64,000 nt of DNA, from assembly GCA_029564595.1 (NCBI GenBank), contig JAKQPS010000176.1:78813-142812 (forward strand). The letters run 5' to 3'. Origin of the DNA: a bacterium (lineage in GTDB: Bacteria; UBP15; UBA6099). This document shows, in pieces, positions 45,101 through 53,262 of this stretch. Made by a program: the position numbers and the translations under genes. Position 1 is the first letter of the stretch, and each line of letters begins with the position of its first letter. The notes under the pieces were generated by a model. The model was not told the DNA's origin, ran no database searches, and saw only the letters and a list, made by a program, of their open reading frames with translations.

Positions 45101-45147
45101 GCCGCAAGAGCCGCCCTCGTTATCTTTGTCCCGGTCTTATCTCTCAT
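42127..45147 (-). CDS. Exported TPR protein with Pro/Ala-rich linker and CsgG-like C-terminal region
   Basis: The 1006-residue protein has a signal peptide (cleavage near ASA-QS), about seven tetratricopeptide repeats (residues about 34-260), a very long linker of Pro/Ala/Glu/Lys/Val repeats (about 275-560), a second TPR block (about 575-770) and a globular C-terminal domain (about 800-1006). That last domain has K-K-T-I-L-A-L-P-F-E-N near its start and D-I-V-Y-V-G-N-L, reminiscent of CsgG/FlgT-like periplasmic domains, though only loosely. I infer a periplasm-spanning scaffold, the linker bridging inner-membrane or wall-proximal and outer parts. AGAGGTG precedes the ATG. Confidence 0.72.
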   Translation of the reverse strand: MRDKTGTKITRAALAALAAAVFSLASAAGASAQSATDLFKRGVELHEDGLLDEAAAQISRAIELEPSNAYFKNELGLIQLDMGKFDDAVATLARAVELDPTLAAAHSGLGVAYNAKNDYAKSIESFRKALELTPPESPDISVIHNNIGQTHYLLRNFAEAEIELRRALELDPELLTAHINLGNVYTERGDFATAVKFHEQAVKIAPDYALPRNNLAYAYYKVGRFDDAIREMEQVIKRDPQNPQFKKNYQFIKAEKERHEQMTHREGPLKGLPKEVAMKPKGEAEAAEKASPAPAPMQKAAPETAPAPAAEAKPAPAPAVAEEKKPEPAPAPAAPAAVAAAAPAPAPAVEEKKPAPAPARQGGPAKVVVAKQPAPEPTPAPAPVVETKPAPAPAPAVEPAPAPAPVVEEKKPEPAPAPAPAPVVAEEKKPEPVVAPAAPARVVEKQPEPAPAPVVEAKPSPAPAPTPVVETKPAPAPAPAVEPAPAPAPATVVVAAEPEEDKPVLRQRRPATEEEAQPAPAQVAEKKISEPVPAAAAKAVEPEKQPEYERAPRARGTLSGEEREEQKLKEFEMTAEERAAEYYRAARYNLSVKDIEKADTDIKRALEIHPADPDYLTVSGLVAAERGRIHEAAVIFRSALEKSPAHSVARNSLGYVNLKLNRPELAVEDFNAAVKADENDGCAAANLASMLVFAGKCDEAAGLLEAAVSRGCPRSGPLNNAALCMFRSGDIEGAQERAYRALELDPRNDTLASNFSYIVQKSGIPFNPVKIAVASEYIPYARLSEADSEVPLKSLAPLVVLDFYEVFKSVYHKKTILALPFENPRGTERWNPAPADVHTDKIAASLRETGYFRVVVPEEDLSRVPYKERSSEQFIKKMLAKYPADIVYVGNLGRQQLTDVKESKYMGLKKVSLVEGSQAVQTKIMLVETGLPLYDGEMKGAARADGIAAATPYREAAQIKLSAFDDYCAGVANVIMDHYNLVRYPARQDVVKYIDREFKRGADYRR

Positions 45148-45273
45148 CTGCGCACCTCTGTCGGCGAGTGTGTTTTTCGGAACCGGGCGTCAAGCCCGGA
45201 GCGCGACCGCGCGATCCGGCGGACGCCGTTTTCATTAAGAAATCAACCTTCTTACATTACAATACTCAGATTA

Positions 45274-47187
45274 TTATTTCAAGTTCTCAAGCTCGCGCCG
45301 CGCCGTCGCGGCTCCGTCGCTTACCGAGTTCGCGTCGATCCCCTTGCGATACCATTCGGCTGCGGCCCCGGCGTCTTTGTATATGTCGCGGTGTATCCGC
45401 GCGATGTAAACGAAACTGATTGAATTGTCCGGCTTGGCGGCTATGGACTTTTCGTAGTAATCAATGGCGCGGTCGAAATCGCCTTTTTCCTCGCAGACCT
45501 TTGCGACCTGAATCTGCAGGTCGAACTTGTCAGGGAGCAGCGCGGCGGCGGCTCCGAGATATTTGAGGGCCTCGGCGAGTTTGCCCATCTGGTAGTACGC
45601 GTCGCCTGTCTTATAGAGCAGCGCGGTGTCGGTCTTGTTGGACTCCAAGACGTCGAAGGCTTCGGTGTAGAACCTTACTGCGTCCGCGAACCTGCCCTTG
45701 CCGTATCTCTCGCTGCCTATATAGATGAGGGTTTTTGAGAAATTGCGGCGGGCGTCGATGTCGCCGGGCCTGAGTTGATAGTATTTGCGGTATTCCTCGG
45801 CGGCTTTCCAGTAGTTTGCCCCGGCGAAGTGGATATCGGCGAGTTCCTTGCGCGGGGCCGGGTAGTCGGGCCGTTCGGCGAGGACTTCGGCGAGGAGGAT
45901 GTGAGCGTCGCGGGAGCGGCCTTCGCCGCGTCTGGCTTTGGCGAGGGCGGTTTTGCATAGGCTCCGGGGGATGGGCATTTCGACGCAGGTTTCCAGCCGG
46001 GCGGTTGCGGCGTCCGTTCTGCCCGCCGCTCTCATGACCTCGCTCTGGCCGTACTGCCAAAGTTCGGGCATGACTCTGATGAACAGCGCGAAGGCGAGAA
46101 GCATCGCGCCGAAAGTCGCCGCCGCGACCGCCGCCCACGACGGGATGTCGAAATCGAAAAGGTTGCTGCCGGACGGGAACGCGGCGGCTCCTCTGAAGAG
46201 CAACAGGCCGCCCGCGAAAGCGAAGGCCGCGCCGGGGCCTAGGATAAAAGCGAAGAAGATTAGTCCGGGGGCTTGGCCTGAGCCTGCGGGGAGTCGAGCT
46301 GGGAGCGTTTCGGGCGCTGCGCCGGGCGCGCTGTCTTTCCGGCTTTCCGTCAGCAGAAGCGGAGCGAAACCCTCCGGCAGCAGCGGCTCGCGGGCTTCGA
46401 GATAGACTGCGAATCCTTCGCCGAGACCGGACGCGGCGTTCCAATGCCTAACGCCGAGCAGCGCCGCCCCGGCTCCGAGAAGCGCGACCGCGACCGCCGC
46501 GACTTGTATGAGAGACACGATTTTTTTCGGCAGCGCGGCCAGAACGACACACGCGGCAAGAGCGCAGACCGCGACGATTCCAGCCGTCGCTTTAGGCAGC
46601 ATGTCCGCCCTGTCCGCGAAGAGGAACACAGCCGGGAGCCGCCATGCAGAAAGCGGTTCGCCCTCGAACAGATAGAACCAAGGAACGAGCAGGGAAACGG
46701 CAGTCAGCGCGGCTCCGGCCCCGAACAGGATGTACGGGCGGGTTTTCGCGGCAAGCCGTTTCAGCTTGCCCTTGTCTTCCCCGGCGCTTGCGATTCCCAG
46801 TTCCAGCAGTTCCGCTTCGGTGAAAGCGCGCTCAAACCTGTCCTGTTTATCGACCGCCGACGCGCCGGCCTTCGGAGCGTCTTTTTTCGCCGGAGTCTGG
46901 TCCGCCTCGTGGAATCCGTCGGCGGAGAACCCAAGGCCGGTCGGCGGTCCCGCAGCCCGGCTCTTTTTGAACTGATCGGGGTCTTCGATGACTTCCATGC
47001 CGCCGAAATCACCCGCGTCGAACGGTATTCCGGCTTCGGACGAATAAACGTCGTCGTATCCGAGCTTCGTCTTGGGGGCGGAGGATTTCGGAGTCGCGGA
47101 GTCCGCGCTCTCCATCTTCGAGCCGCATTTGTTGCAGAACTTCACGCCGTCGGGCGGCAGGTTTCCGCAATTGAGGCAGATAGGCAT
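45274..47187 (-). CDS. Membrane protein with N-terminal zinc ribbon and C-terminal TPRs
   Basis: The 637-residue protein starts with a zinc ribbon (C-L-N-C-G-N and C-N-K-C-G-S within 25 residues). A disordered acidic segment follows, then about six membrane helices between residues 150 and 380, then TPR repeats to the C terminus (for example F-A-D-A-V-R-F-Y-T-E-A-F-D and F-D-R-A-I-D-Y-Y-E-K-S-I). Such zinc-ribbon/TM/TPR proteins are common in under-studied phyla and have no assigned role. AAGGAAC precedes the ATG. It is 126 bp upstream of the TPR/Pro-Ala gene on the same strand, so the two could work in one envelope complex. Confidence 0.7.
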   Translation of the reverse strand: MPICLNCGNLPPDGVKFCNKCGSKMESADSATPKSSAPKTKLGYDDVYSSEAGIPFDAGDFGGMEVIEDPDQFKKSRAAGPPTGLGFSADGFHEADQTPAKKDAPKAGASAVDKQDRFERAFTEAELLELGIASAGEDKGKLKRLAAKTRPYILFGAGAALTAVSLLVPWFYLFEGEPLSAWRLPAVFLFADRADMLPKATAGIVAVCALAACVVLAALPKKIVSLIQVAAVAVALLGAGAALLGVRHWNAASGLGEGFAVYLEAREPLLPEGFAPLLLTESRKDSAPGAAPETLPARLPAGSGQAPGLIFFAFILGPGAAFAFAGGLLLFRGAAAFPSGSNLFDFDIPSWAAVAAATFGAMLLAFALFIRVMPELWQYGQSEVMRAAGRTDAATARLETCVEMPIPRSLCKTALAKARRGEGRSRDAHILLAEVLAERPDYPAPRKELADIHFAGANYWKAAEEYRKYYQLRPGDIDARRNFSKTLIYIGSERYGKGRFADAVRFYTEAFDVLESNKTDTALLYKTGDAYYQMGKLAEALKYLGAAAALLPDKFDLQIQVAKVCEEKGDFDRAIDYYEKSIAAKPDNSISFVYIARIHRDIYKDAGAAAEWYRKGIDANSVSDGAATARRELENLK

Positions 47188-47248
47188 AATCAGTTCCTTG
47201 GCGAACGGGCGCGCGCCTTTTGGCTCACATTTTTCAGCTATTCGGGCT

Positions 47249-47370
47249 GAAATCGAAGAAAGGGATGAGATACGAGGCGAATCGAGCGAGAACGAGGGAG
47301 CATACTATTTCGTATGTGACCGAGTTCGAGTCGATGATTCAACGACGTAGATCGCCCTTTATTCGATTTC
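47249..47370. repeat. 122-bp imperfect palindrome
   Basis: The ends GAAATCGAAGAAAGGG and CCCTTTATTCGATTTC are inverted repeats, and the centre is CATAC-TATTTC-GTATG at 47311-47326. The arms between also pair imperfectly, so the whole unit can fold as one long hairpin. It sits between the start of the zinc-ribbon gene and the end of the prenyltransferase gene. No second copy is seen in the window. Confidence 0.7.
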
Positions 47371-47397
47371 CCGGATTTTTCTCGTGGAAAATCCGGT

Positions 47398-48255
47398 TTA
47401 GATATGTTTTACCAGTTGCGGCCCATAAATCAAAGCCGCAAACACAGCAAGCCACGCGAACACGGCGGACACTATGGCCGGGTCGGACAGGATGGCCTGA
47501 AGGTGCTCGCGGGTTCTGTCCGCTCTGCGGGCCAGCGAATAGTATCTCCATACGGCAAGCGCGACGAACGGCGCCGTAACCCAAAGAAAGCTCGTGCCGT
47601 ATTTCTCGACGCCGACGCGTGAAAAACTGTAAGCGGCGTAAACCGCGGCGGTGGCCGCGCCGAGCGCGCGGAACAAGAGTTCCTCCGCCGCGGAAGGCAG
47701 CGCGACCGCCGCGTCCATGTATATCCTCTTGCCCGCCACGACGTACGCCGCCAGCAGAAACGCCTCCGGGTAAACCCAAGCTGAGACCCTGACGTCTATT
47801 GCGGCGGCCCCCGCGAGCATGCGCAGTATCATTCCGGCGGCGATGGCGACGACTCCCGCCGCGCGCATCTTTTTGAGAAAGAAATTATACGACAGCATCA
47901 AGACGGCGTAGGCGGCGAGCATGAGAGCGTATCCGTCCCCGATGCAGGCCGCGACCGCTCCGGCGGCGGTTGCCGCCCCAGAGGCGGCTGCCATCATGCC
48001 CCCACGGCTTATCCTGCCCGCCGCGTATGGTCGGTTCCTTTTGACCGCGTCCGCGCGGTCCTGCCCGACGTCCACAAGATCGTTGACGACGTAGATGAAC
48101 CCGGCGGCGAAACAGAACCCTGCGAAAGCCGCCGCCGCGACCGCCGCAGACCCCGCGTCGAGCATGCCTCCGGAAAAGAACAGCGGAGCGCCCACCAACA
48201 GGTTTTTCACCCAGTGCGCCGGTCTGAATGTCTTAATGTAATCAACTACCGCCAT
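47398..48255 (-). CDS. UbiA-family prenyltransferase, likely decaprenyl-phosphate phosphoribosyltransferase-like
   Basis: The 285-residue protein has eight to nine membrane helices and the UbiA aspartate motif N-D-L-V-D-V-G-Q-D-R-A-D followed by V-K-R-N-R-P-Y-A-A-G. That continuation is typical of the branch that makes decaprenylphosphoryl-5-phosphoribose, the donor route for arabinan and other ribofuranosyl envelope sugars. The opening Y-I-K-T-F-R-P-A-H-W-V-K-N also fits. ATG 48255 follows GGCGGA; the longer frame to 48339 has no better site. It is divergent from a GT-C-type glycosyltransferase gene that would use polyprenyl-phosphate sugars, supporting an envelope-glycan role. No DprE-type epimerase is seen. 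Confidence 0.82.
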   Translation of the reverse strand: MAVVDYIKTFRPAHWVKNLLVGAPLFFSGGMLDAGSAAVAAAAFAGFCFAAGFIYVVNDLVDVGQDRADAVKRNRPYAAGRISRGGMMAAASGAATAAGAVAACIGDGYALMLAAYAVLMLSYNFFLKKMRAAGVVAIAAGMILRMLAGAAAIDVRVSAWVYPEAFLLAAYVVAGKRIYMDAAVALPSAAEELLFRALGAATAAVYAAYSFSRVGVEKYGTSFLWVTAPFVALAVWRYYSLARRADRTREHLQAILSDPAIVSAVFAWLAVFAALIYGPQLVKHI

Positions 48256-48394
48256 GCAGCAAATCCGCCGGATATCCCGATTCGTGACGCAGGCAAAAAG
48301 CTCTTCCAACCTTCGTCCGTTTCCGTGAAAGCATATCACATTGCGCCTCGCGGGAGAAGCGAACAGCAGCGGAGCGCGCCCGTCCGCGCTGTGC

Positions 48395-48400
48395 TATAAT
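48395..48400 (+). promoter_or_regulatory. Candidate -10 element for the GT-C gene
   Basis: TATAAT lies 35 bases before the start at 48435 in the 179-bp divergent gap. No convincing -35 accompanies it. Confidence 0.4.
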
Positions 48401-48434
48401 TGCGGGATACCGGCGAAACGCCGGCGGAGACGGC

Positions 48435-50075
48435 ATGAGCGGCGTAACCCTAAAACAAAATCGCGGCGGCGCGTCGAGGCTTTTTCTCGCCGCCTTCTTC
48501 ATATTCTGGACGGCCCTCTACGCGTCCATCGCCAGAGGCTGGTTGCCGAACGGCGACCCGGCGGCGTACTTCCTCGTCGCCGCTTCGATTGTCGAGAACC
48601 GTTCGCTAGGCATGAGCGAGAAAAGCCCGGTCGTTCCTCTCGAACCGGGGCCGGACGGCAAATTTTACTCGAAGTTCGGCGTCGGACAGTCCCTGCTGGA
48701 AGCTCCGTTCTACGCCGTCGGCAAAGCGCTGGCCCCGCGAGAAGCCGAGCCTGTCCACAGATTCTACTTCGTCTATTTCGTCTCCGTTATGAGCGTGCCG
48801 GTTATATCAGCGATGGGGATCGTCCTTTTCTTTCTTCTTGCTCTGGAACTTGGATACGGCGTCAAAGCGTCGGCGGTTTGCGCGTTCCTGCTCGGCCTAG
48901 CGACGATGATGATGCCTTACGCGCGGTTCGGGTTCAGCGAGCCGCTGCAAGCCTGCATGATAACGGGTTGCGCGCTGTTCGCGGCGCGCGCGCGGGGCCG
49001 GGAGGGCGTCGGCGCTTGGGCCGCCGCCGCCGCAGGCGCTTTCATCGGAGCCGCCGCCCTCGCGAAATCCGCAAACCTTCTCTTCGTCCCCATATTAGCG
49101 CTCTATCTGTTGTTCTCCGCAGGCCCGCGCCGCGCCGGTTTCATGCGCGCCGCCGCTTTCTGCGCCTCCGCCTCTGTCTTCGCCGCCGTCATTCTGTTTC
49201 TTAACGACATCAGGTTCGGCTCCCCTTTCGCCCTCGGATACGGCGCGGGCAGGGACGCCGCGTTCGGGTTCAACGTCTCCGCCCTGTCCGGCCTGTATGG
49301 ATTGCTATTCAGCCCCGGAAAAAGCGTCTTCCTGTACGCGCCGGTCCTTCTTGCTTCCGTGGCGGCGGCAGGAGCCTTTCACAGGGAGCGCCGCGCGGAA
49401 AGCTTCCTCGTATGGGCCGCGTCAGCCGCCGCTTTCCTCCTCTACTCCCGGTGGTGGGCGTGGCACGGCGACTGGGCTTGGGGACCGAGGCTGATCGTCC
49501 CCGTCGTTCCCCTTATGGCGCTTCCGCTGCTGCCGCTCGTCAGAGGTTTCTCCGCGCTGCGCCCTGCCGCGAAGACATCTTTCGCCGCGCTCGCCGCTCT
49601 CTCCTTCTTCATCCAGATACTCGGCTCCACCGTGAATTTCCACGAATACATCTTGCAGACGCGCATGCTCGAACCGCGCTGGATGAAAGAGATTCCGGCG
49701 CGCGAGGGGATAAGAGACGAAATGCTCGCCCTGCACTTCGCCCCCGATTTCTCGCCTGTCGCCGGCCACTGGTGGCTGCTGAAACACGCCGCGCTCGATC
49801 GCGGCCTACCGGCTGACGAGTTGAGAGAACGGATGTTAAAAGATTTCCCGTGGCGCGGCCTGATGGCTTACGCGCCCCCGCCCCGCCCGGAAACTGCCGC
49901 CGGCTTCGATTACTGGTGGCTGCATTTCCCCAGATTCTTTCCCGCTTCGGCGGACTGGACGCGGCCCCTGTTCGCTTTCCTTGCCGCGACCGCGACCGCC
50001 GCGCTCGCGGTCTCCCTGCTCGCTTTGTTGCTAAGACGCAAACCTTCCGCTCCGGAGGCGCCCCCTGATGAATGA
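48435..50075 (+). CDS. Polytopic GT-C-type glycosyltransferase-like membrane protein
   Basis: The 546-residue protein has about eleven membrane helices. The first external loop carries N-G-D-P-A-A-Y-F, with an acidic residue where GT39/GT83 enzymes keep their catalytic Asp, and G-K-F-Y-S-K-F-G-V-G-Q-S-L-L-E-A-P resembles the second conserved loop. A Trp-rich motif R-W-W-A-W-H-G-D-W-A-W-G-P-R is a likely substrate-site loop. It should transfer a sugar from a polyprenyl-phosphate donor on the periplasmic face. GGCGGAG precedes the ATG. The VanX-type gene starts eight bases before its stop. Confidence 0.75.
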   Translation: MSGVTLKQNRGGASRLFLAAFFIFWTALYASIARGWLPNGDPAAYFLVAASIVENRSLGMSEKSPVVPLEPGPDGKFYSKFGVGQSLLEAPFYAVGKALAPREAEPVHRFYFVYFVSVMSVPVISAMGIVLFFLLALELGYGVKASAVCAFLLGLATMMMPYARFGFSEPLQACMITGCALFAARARGREGVGAWAAAAAGAFIGAAALAKSANLLFVPILALYLLFSAGPRRAGFMRAAAFCASASVFAAVILFLNDIRFGSPFALGYGAGRDAAFGFNVSALSGLYGLLFSPGKSVFLYAPVLLASVAAAGAFHRERRAESFLVWAASAAAFLLYSRWWAWHGDWAWGPRLIVPVVPLMALPLLPLVRGFSALRPAAKTSFAALAALSFFIQILGSTVNFHEYILQTRMLEPRWMKEIPAREGIRDEMLALHFAPDFSPVAGHWWLLKHAALDRGLPADELRERMLKDFPWRGLMAYAPPPRPETAAGFDYWWLHFPRFFPASADWTRPLFAFLAATATAALAVSLLALLLRRKPSAPEAPPDE

Positions 50076-50802
50076 CAGACAAAAAGAGATTCTGCGATTC
50101 GGAAGAGAATATCTCGACGCGTGCGCCAGAATCGAACAACGCGACAACGGCGAGGAGCTTGTCATCGCGCCCGACGACGACAGGCTGTGGAAAAAACAGC
50201 CGCAGCCGCTGTCGGCGATTCCGATGGCGGGCCGGATGTTTCTGCGGCGGACAGTCCTTGAAATGACCCGCGCCGCCGCCGAGTCCGCCATAGACGCCTT
50301 CGGCCCGGATTACCGGCTGCTCCTCATCGACGCCTACCGCCCGCCCCATGTCCAGAGAATATGTTTTTCGCTTGTAAGCAACTACTTTAAGTTTTTCGGC
50401 CCCCGCATGGATTCCGAAGACGACCTCGCCGCCTTCGTCAATTCGTTCTCCGCGGATCCGAGATACGGCGGCCACCCCTGCGGCGCGGCTGTGGACGCCT
50501 CCCTGTGGGACATCCGGAACAACCGCCGCGCCGACTTCGGCGGCGATTCATTCAAAACCATCTTTGTGGATTCCAAAGGCGACGCAGCCGACGGCGGCCC
50601 GCATACCGATGAAATGAGAAAGAAGTTCGCCGATTGCTTCACACGGCACGGATTCAAGAAAACGCCTTGCGAATGGTGGCATTTCTCTTACGGCGACTGC
50701 GAATGGGCGCAACTCGGCGGGCATCCCGCCACCCTTTACTCAGCCGTCCCGTGGAGTCTCGATATGCTCTTCGGCGACGCCGTCCGCCCCCGACTCGCTT
50801 AA
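50068..50802 (+). CDS. M15D-type D-Ala-D-Ala dipeptidase (VanX/DdpX family)
   Basis: The 244-residue protein has the LAS-peptidase zinc set H136-P-C-G-A-A-V-D143 and the C-terminal E202-W-W-H205, preceded by the I-D-A-Y-R-P-P strand with the conserved Arg. The family cleaves D-Ala-D-Ala or recycles murein dipeptides. No signal peptide is present, so cytosolic dipeptide hydrolysis is expected. It overlaps the GT-C gene by eight bases, with GGAGG at suitable spacing, so the two are cotranslated. No vanHA-type ligase genes are nearby, so recycling is more likely than glycopeptide resistance. Confidence 0.85.
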   Translation: MNDRQKEILRFGREYLDACARIEQRDNGEELVIAPDDDRLWKKQPQPLSAIPMAGRMFLRRTVLEMTRAAAESAIDAFGPDYRLLLIDAYRPPHVQRICFSLVSNYFKFFGPRMDSEDDLAAFVNSFSADPRYGGHPCGAAVDASLWDIRNNRRADFGGDSFKTIFVDSKGDAADGGPHTDEMRKKFADCFTRHGFKKTPCEWWHFSYGDCEWAQLGGHPATLYSAVPWSLDMLFGDAVRPRLA

Positions 50803-50826
50803 CCTCGCGCCGGTTTGTTAGCCGAA

Positions 50827-50850
50827 GCAAAAACCCGCTATGTCATTTGA
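50827..50850 (+). repeat. 24-bp direct repeat (left copy) flanking the secretin gene
   Basis: This matches 52393-52416 at 23 of 24 bases, with weaker similarity continuing rightward. On the minus strand the right copy spans the last codons of the TauE/SafE gene, so the left copy looks like a leftover of the same 3' end. Confidence 0.6.
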
Positions 50851-50916
50851 CGCGGTTTTAGACTGGTGGACTATCCCGCTTCCTTTTACTACAACCTTAT
50901 TCTTAACTTGCTATTG

Positions 50917-52209
50917 CTATTCCATCAACAACTTTTCTTTGTCAGTCGGAGGATTATCCGCGTTCTTTATGATTCTTGGCGTTAAGAAGAATAAAATGTT
51001 GCTGGTTCTTTCGTATTCAGTTTTCTTCGTGAACGCCTTTTCGAGCACGGGTATGTGGCCGAGCAATGGCGTCCGCCTCTCAAGAAACGTCTTGAACTTC
51101 GTCTCCAGCCCTCCCACCACGAAGGTCTCCCCCTCTTTGAGAACCACGGAACTTGAGATTCTTTTGTTTGATAGTTCGGCGGGGATTGAAATATTCGCGG
51201 CGTTTGTATAGGGAAATGACATATCGCCTGACGCCGCAGAAAAATCTATTGTTATTGTATTTCCCGCTCCAATTCGCGGCGTTGCGTATAAATATAACTG
51301 CGTGTTTCGGGTCGTACGATCGGAGCCGCTGTACATCGAGATGTCTACTCCGATCTGTCCCGTCTTGTTGTTCAGCGTGACAATCCTCGGACTGGCCGCC
51401 AGCTTCGCCCTGTTGGTCCCTGTGAGAACCCCGATTACTTCCTCCACGTTGAGTTGGCTTTGGTATGTTTTTGCTCTGGATTTTGATGAAGCTTCGTAGT
51501 TGGAACCGCCTGAAATCTGAGTAGTATTTTGATATGAATTATTAAAAGCCACATTCCCTCCGCTAAGCAAAGCTGACAGATCGATTCCGACATCGCTGAA
51601 GTCCGCGTCGAAAAGTTGAACTATTCTCGCTTCAATAATCACCTGTTGCGGCGGCTGATCCAATTGCCTTATTATGTCCTTCACGTATTTGATTTTCCCC
51701 GCAACGTCCGTCACCACCAGCACGTTCAGATTGTTGTCCGCATGAATAGAGCCGTCTTGAGTCAGCCGGGGCGAAACGATTCCTACAAGGCTGGACGCCT
51801 GCGCGTTGTCCAGCTTTATTACTTCCGTTTTAAGCTGCACGAAGTTATCTATCCCCAGCTTGTCCATTTCATACACGAAATTCACAATGTCAGTCAGCTT
51901 GGGTTCCCTGTCCGTTATGACGAGCAGATTTGCCGACGCGTTGACCGAAACCGAGCCGTACTTTGAAAGCCCTTTCTTCACGAACGGCTCCACCTCTTCC
52001 GCGTTCAGATTTTCAAGCTCTACCATTACCGTCTTAGTGAAAACGCTGCTGTCCTCGTCGACCTGTAAATCGAGCTTTATTGAGCCTTTGGAAGGGCCGT
52101 CTCCGGTCTGCATTCCGCTTTTGACAACCTTCGGCTCCGCTATCGTCGAGGCGGCAAAGTAAATCGTCGCCAACAAAATAAAACAGAGCGTTTTCAGGGT
52201 CTTATTCAT
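50917..52209 (-). CDS. Short secretin (type II/IV pilus-type outer-membrane channel protein)
   Basis: The 430-residue protein has a signal peptide (about 1-24) and two secretin N-domains (about 55-125 and 128-190, with N-L-L-V-I-T-D and N-L-N-V-L-V-V-T-D). The secretin core begins at about 195 with P-P-Q-Q-V-I-I-E-A-R-I and includes L-A-A-S-P-R-I-V-T-L-N-N and, at the C terminus, G-E-T-F-V-V-G-G-L and V-L-E-K-A-F. Secretins form ring channels in the outer membrane. The protein is short, with no PilQ-type AMIN domain. No other secretion gene adjoins it; the pilin-like protein at 5.5 kb is the only other candidate part. GGGAG precedes the ATG. Confidence 0.85.
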   Translation of the reverse strand: MNKTLKTLCFILLATIYFAASTIAEPKVVKSGMQTGDGPSKGSIKLDLQVDEDSSVFTKTVMVELENLNAEEVEPFVKKGLSKYGSVSVNASANLLVITDREPKLTDIVNFVYEMDKLGIDNFVQLKTEVIKLDNAQASSLVGIVSPRLTQDGSIHADNNLNVLVVTDVAGKIKYVKDIIRQLDQPPQQVIIEARIVQLFDADFSDVGIDLSALLSGGNVAFNNSYQNTTQISGGSNYEASSKSRAKTYQSQLNVEEVIGVLTGTNRAKLAASPRIVTLNNKTGQIGVDISMYSGSDRTTRNTQLYLYATPRIGAGNTITIDFSAASGDMSFPYTNAANISIPAELSNKRISSSVVLKEGETFVVGGLETKFKTFLERRTPLLGHIPVLEKAFTKKTEYERTSNILFFLTPRIIKNADNPPTDKEKLLME

Positions 52210-52392
52210 TGTTTAAGCTCCCGTCTTCATGCTGCCGCGCTATGCGGCGTCTTGTGTTGCTTTCGGTTGACTTCTCCATATTACAACTCGCAAGCGCTCA
52301 TCGTCAACCCGGCGCGGTCAATATAATCTATGTAAACCTTCCGTCATGGCTTGGGCAGATTAGTTGTTTTTTTGAGAGAATATAGTCGCGCG

Positions 52393-52416
52393 GCGAAAAC
52401 CCGCTATGTCATTTGA
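52393..52416 (+). repeat. 24-bp direct repeat (right copy) flanking the secretin gene
   Basis: Partner of 50827-50850 in the same orientation. It overlaps the stop codon and last codons of the TauE/SafE gene. Confidence 0.6.
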
Positions 52417-53257
52417 AACAGTTTTGGAGCAGGGTAAAAGCGCCTATCATTTCGAGTCCGAGAAAAGCGCAGAGGACGGAGAACGCGCGCCTTAGCATCA
52501 TCGGTTTCGCGCGGGAGGAAACCGTCACTCCGAGACGCGCGCCGAGTATGGCCGCCGGAACCATCGCAGCGCATATCGCTATGTTCACGTACCCGGCGTT
52601 CAAAGGTATCTGCGTGGTCGGCGGCGTCGCGAACACGAACGTGGACGCGCCCGCCAGCGACGTGAATATTATCAGCAGCGTCGATTCCCCGACGCACTTC
52701 TTTATAGGATATCGGGTCAGCAAAAATAGGGCCGGAACAATGATGACTCCGCCCCCGCCTCCGACGAACCCGGAAAGGACTCCGGAGAACAGCCCGACCA
52801 GAAGAAGCGAGACTGCCGGGATTCCTGTTTTCGGCGCGGCGGCTCCTTCGGCGGCGCAATCCTCGCTCCTGTCCCTGCCGAACGCCATCTGCGCCGACAC
52901 CGCGAACAGCAGCAGCGCGTAGGCGAATTTGAGGGACTCGCCGTGAGAGACTAGCGCGAGACGCGAGCCGATAGCCGCCCCGACAACGCTCCCCGGAATC
53001 AGCCACCTGAGCGCCCCGGGTATGTAGTTGCCGTTTCGCAAATGCCCCAGCCCGCCCGCTATAGCCGTGAAAAATATCATCGTCAGGCTGGTGGCGACCG
53101 CGCTCTTCATCGCGATGTCCACCTCGACAGCCGAGAGCGAATAAAAATAGAACACCGCGGGCACGAACACGATCCCGCCGCCAACTCCCAGCAGGGAAGC
53201 GGCGGTCCCCGCGAACAGGCCGACTACGGCCAGCGTTATGAACGTCTGGGCTTCCAA
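52409..53257 (-). CDS. TauE/SafE-family permease
   Basis: The 282-residue membrane protein has the two-fold TauE/SafE pattern: an N-terminal repeat with L-L-G-V-G-G-G-I-V-F-V-P and a second with F-V-G-G-G-G-G-V-I-I-V-P, about eight helices in all. The family exports sulfite, sulfoacetate or other small organic anions. It starts five bases after the AOR stop and is therefore probably in the same operon, which suggests transport of an aldehyde- or acid-related product or a sulfonate. The substrate cannot be read from sequence. Confidence 0.88.
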   Translation of the reverse strand: MEAQTFITLAVVGLFAGTAASLLGVGGGIVFVPAVFYFYSLSAVEVDIAMKSAVATSLTMIFFTAIAGGLGHLRNGNYIPGALRWLIPGSVVGAAIGSRLALVSHGESLKFAYALLLFAVSAQMAFGRDRSEDCAAEGAAAPKTGIPAVSLLLVGLFSGVLSGFVGGGGGVIIVPALFLLTRYPIKKCVGESTLLIIFTSLAGASTFVFATPPTTQIPLNAGYVNIAICAAMVPAAILGARLGVTVSSRAKPMMLRRAFSVLCAFLGLEMIGAFTLLQNCFK

Positions 53258-53262
53258 CTGGG

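Noticed and set aside
50068-50802. Glycopeptide (vancomycin) resistance locus
   Set aside because: A VanX-type peptidase alone, without VanH/VanA or a sensor pair, better fits murein recycling.
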